From Actinomycetes bacterium (lineage in GTDB: Bacteria > Actinomycetota > Acidimicrobiia > Acidimicrobiales > Microtrichaceae): a stretch of DNA of 16,032 nt. Made by a program: the position numbers and the translations under genes. This document shows positions 14,221-16,032 of this stretch, in pieces (position 1 is the first letter of the stretch; each line of letters starts with the position of its first letter). The DNA lies in NCBI GenBank assembly GCA_023423215.1, contig JAFAFZ010000355.1, forward strand, positions 1-16,032. The letters are read 5' to 3'. The notes beneath the pieces are model-generated. The model was given only the letters and a program-made list of their open reading frames with translations. It ran no database searches and was not told the origin of the DNA.

Positions 14221-15477
14221 AGTGAGTTGCTGCGATTCGCCACGGCGGGATCGGTCGACGACGGGAAGTCGACGCTGATCGGTCGCCTGCTCTACGACTC
14301 GAAGTCGATCTTCGAGGACCAGATGGACTCGGTCGCGGACGCGAGCGAGCGCATGGGTCTGGACGCGCCGAACCTGGCGCTGCTGACCGACGGCCTGCGC
14401 GCCGAGCGCGAGCAGGGGATCACGATCGACGTCGCGTACCGGTACTTCGCGACGCCCGAGCGGAAGTTCATCATCGCCGACACCCCGGGCCACGTGCAGT
14501 ACACGCGCAACATGGTCACCGGCGCGTCGACCGCGGATCTGGCGATCGTGCTCATCGACGCCCGCAAGGGCGTGCTCGAGCAGTCGCGCCGCCACGCGTT
14601 CATCGCGTCGCTGCTGCGCATCCCGCACCTGGTCGTGGCCGTCAACAAGATGGACCTGGTCGACTACTCGCAGGAGCGCTTCAACGAGATCGTCGCCGAG
14701 TTCCGCCAGTTCGCGGCACGCCTCGACATCACGGACCTGACGTTCATCCCGATGTCGGCGCTGAAGGGCGACAACGTCGTGAGCCGCTCGCCGAGCATGG
14801 GTTGGTTCGAGGGCAGCTCGCTGCTGCACCACCTCGAGACCGTGCACATCGCGTCGGACCGCAACCTGATCGACGCGCGGTTCCCGGTGCAGTACGTGCT
14901 GCGGCCCCAGACCGACGAGCACCACGACTACCGCGGCTACGCCGGTCGGGTCGCCGCCGGCGTGTTCAAGCCCGGCGACGAGGTCATGGTGCTGCCGTCC
15001 GGCTTCACCTCCCGCATCCGTCGCATCGACACCTTCGACGGACCGGTCGACGAGGTGTTCTCGCCGATGTCGGTGACGATGCTGCTCGAGGACGAGATCG
15101 ACATCTCCCGGGGCGACATGATCTGCCGCCCGCAGAACCAGCCGACCTCGTCCCAGGACGTCGAGGCGATGGTCTGCTGGCTGTCCGAGTCCGCGTCGCT
15201 CGCGCCGCGCACGAAGCTCGCCATCAAGCACACGACGCGCTCCGCCCGGGCGATGGTGAAGGACGTCCACTACCGGCTCGACATCAACACGCTGCACCGC
15301 GACGAGGCCGCCGAGCAGCTGACGTTGAACGAGATCGGCCGCGTGTCGCTGCGCACGACCCAGCCGCTGTTCTTCGACGAGTACCGCCGCAGCCGCGAGA
15401 CCGGCTCGTTCATCCTGATCGACGAGGCGACGAACTCGACCGTCGGCGCGGGGATGATCCTGGGCGAGACCGCGTGA
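14218..15477 (+). CDS. cysN: Sulfate adenylyltransferase subunit 1, GTPase (CysN)
   Basis: A 419-residue EF-Tu-like GTPase that couples GTP hydrolysis to APS formation by CysD. The GTP-binding motifs are intact: GSVDDGKS at 11-18, [14 protein letters not shown] at 63-76, DTPGH at 88-92, NKMD at 143-146 and SALKG at 180-184. The beta-barrel domains follow, with [10 protein letters not shown] and [11 protein letters not shown]. It is shorter than E. coli CysN (about 475) and has no fused APS kinase; CysC is separate and follows immediately. I chose the ATG at 14218 because AGGGG lies eight bases upstream and the protein then begins at [11 protein letters not shown]; a GTG at 14209 would only add three residues. 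Its stop overlaps the cysC GTG as GTGA, so cysDNC is one operon with tightly coupled translation. Confidence 0.96.
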   Translation: MSELLRFATAGSVDDGKSTLIGRLLYDSKSIFEDQMDSVADASERMGLDAPNLALLTDGLRAEREQGITIDVAYRYFATPERKFIIADTPGHVQYTRNMVTGASTADLAIVLIDARKGVLEQSRRHAFIASLLRIPHLVVAVNKMDLVDYSQERFNEIVAEFRQFAARLDITDLTFIPMSALKGDNVVSRSPSMGWFEGSSLLHHLETVHIASDRNLIDARFPVQYVLRPQTDEHHDYRGYAGRVAAGVFKPGDEVMVLPSGFTSRIRRIDTFDGPVDEVFSPMSVTMLLEDEIDISRGDMICRPQNQPTSSQDVEAMVCWLSESASLAPRTKLAIKHTTRSARAMVKDVHYRLDINTLHRDEAAEQLTLNEIGRVSLRTTQPLFFDEYRRSRETGSFILIDEATNSTVGAGMILGETA

Positions 15478-16032
15478 ACGACGGCCAGCGCATCGTCGTC
15501 TGGCACGACGGCGCGGTCGAGCGCTCCGCACGCGCAGCGGTGACCGGCGGCGCCGGCCTCGTCGTGTGGTTCACCGGCCTGTCCGGCTCGGGCAAGTCGA
15601 CGGTGGCGGTCGAGGTCGAACGTCGACTCGTCGCGGAGGGTCGGGCGGCCTACCTGCTCGACGGCGACAACGTGCGCCACGGGCTCAACGTGGACCTCGG
15701 CTTCAGCGCCGAGGACCGCGACGAGAACGTCCGGCGCGTCGGCGAGGTGGCGGCGCTCTTCGCCGATGCCGGCGTGGTGGCGGTCGTGCCGTTGGTGGCG
15801 CCCTACCGCGACGCCCGCGACGCGGTGCGCGCCCGCGGCGAGTCGGCGGGCCTCCGGTTCCTCGAGGTGTTCGTCGACACGCCGCGCGAGGAGTGCGAGC
15901 GCCGTGACCCGAAGGGCCTCTACGCGAAGGCGCGTGCGGGCGAGCTGCGCGGCATGACCGGCATCGACGACCCGTACGAGGCGCCCACCTCGCCGGACCT
16001 GGTGCTCACCCCGGCGGACGGGTCGCCCCCGG
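15474..16032 (+). CDS. cysC: Adenylyl-sulfate kinase CysC (cut by window end)
   Basis: The reading frame stays open to the right edge, giving 186 residues of an APS kinase, which phosphorylates APS at the 3' position to form PAPS. After an N-terminal stretch containing [10 protein letters not shown], common ahead of the kinase core, come the P-loop GLSGSGKST at 35-43, the substrate-binding [11 protein letters not shown] at 62-72, [18 protein letters not shown] starting near 76, VAPYRDARD, and the C-terminal block with [16 protein letters not shown] and [10 protein letters not shown]. All essential motifs are present, and only the last few residues should be missing. The GTG at 15474 overlaps the cysN stop (GTGA). 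PAPS may feed sulfate reduction or sulfotransfer; no cysH or sulfotransferase is visible, so the window does not decide. Confidence 0.94.
   Translation, partial: MNDGQRIVVWHDGAVERSARAAVTGGAGLVVWFTGLSGSGKSTVAVEVERRLVAEGRAAYLLDGDNVRHGLNVDLGFSAEDRDENVRRVGEVAALFADAGVVAVVPLVAPYRDARDAVRARGESAGLRFLEVFVDTPREECERRDPKGLYAKARAGELRGMTGIDDPYEAPTSPDLVLTPADGSPP

Noticed and set aside
14203..15531. Open frame of 442 codons on the minus strand opposite cysN
   Set aside because: cysN on the plus strand has every GTPase motif; the antisense frame has none.

Overview
The window is a stretch of high-GC chromosome, roughly 70% G+C by eye with third codon positions almost all G or C. It probably comes from an actinobacterium. 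A NucS/EndoMS mismatch endonuclease, a WS/DGAT acyltransferase, a CysQ that closely resembles the mycobacterial protein, a DUF4395 membrane protein and start regions that look leaderless all fit Actinomycetota. My best guess is the Acidimicrobiia, but that is inference; no rRNA or other taxonomic marker is present. I saw no tRNA, CRISPR array, insertion sequence or phage gene.

Layout. (1) 70-2675, minus: a WS/DGAT-type acyltransferase followed by a geranylgeranyl-reductase-like flavoprotein, overlapping at GTGA. (2) 2898-4508, minus: a secreted or anchored VanW-domain protein. (3) 4660-6392, plus: a MaoC-like enoyl-CoA hydratase and a DUF3445/HODM-type haem protein, overlapping at GTGA and closed by a hairpin around the stop codon. 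(4) 6542-6793, plus: an unrecognised 83-residue protein. (5) 6794-7295: no intact gene; it holds a small minus-strand gene broken by two opposite frameshifts and a 62-bp tandem repeat with two hairpins per unit. (6) 7296-10540, minus: nucS, a DUF4395 membrane protein and typA/bipA. (7) 10671-13053, minus: an AarF/UbiB-like kinase behind cysQ. (8) 13251 to the right edge, plus: cysD, cysN and cysC (cut by the window end), divergent from cysQ.

The most coherent system is the sulfate-activation locus. CysD and CysN make APS from sulfate and ATP, CysC phosphorylates it to PAPS, and CysQ, transcribed the other way, removes the PAP left after PAPS is used. Between cysQ and cysD lies a perfect 13-bp inverted repeat with a 5-bp spacer, placed over the likely -35 regions of both promoters, so one regulator could control both arms. 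The cysD/cysN junction is also unusual: the end of cysD, with its Shine-Dalgarno-like sequence and the TGATG stop/start, is present twice 62 bp apart, leaving a 20-codon mini-ORF between the genes.

Nothing here can be claimed as a new defence or mobile system. The items most worth a second look are the cysQ/cysD palindrome, the duplicated cysD-cysN junction, the 62-bp double-hairpin repeats, the twice-frameshifted small gene, and the DUF3445 protein paired with a MaoC hydratase.
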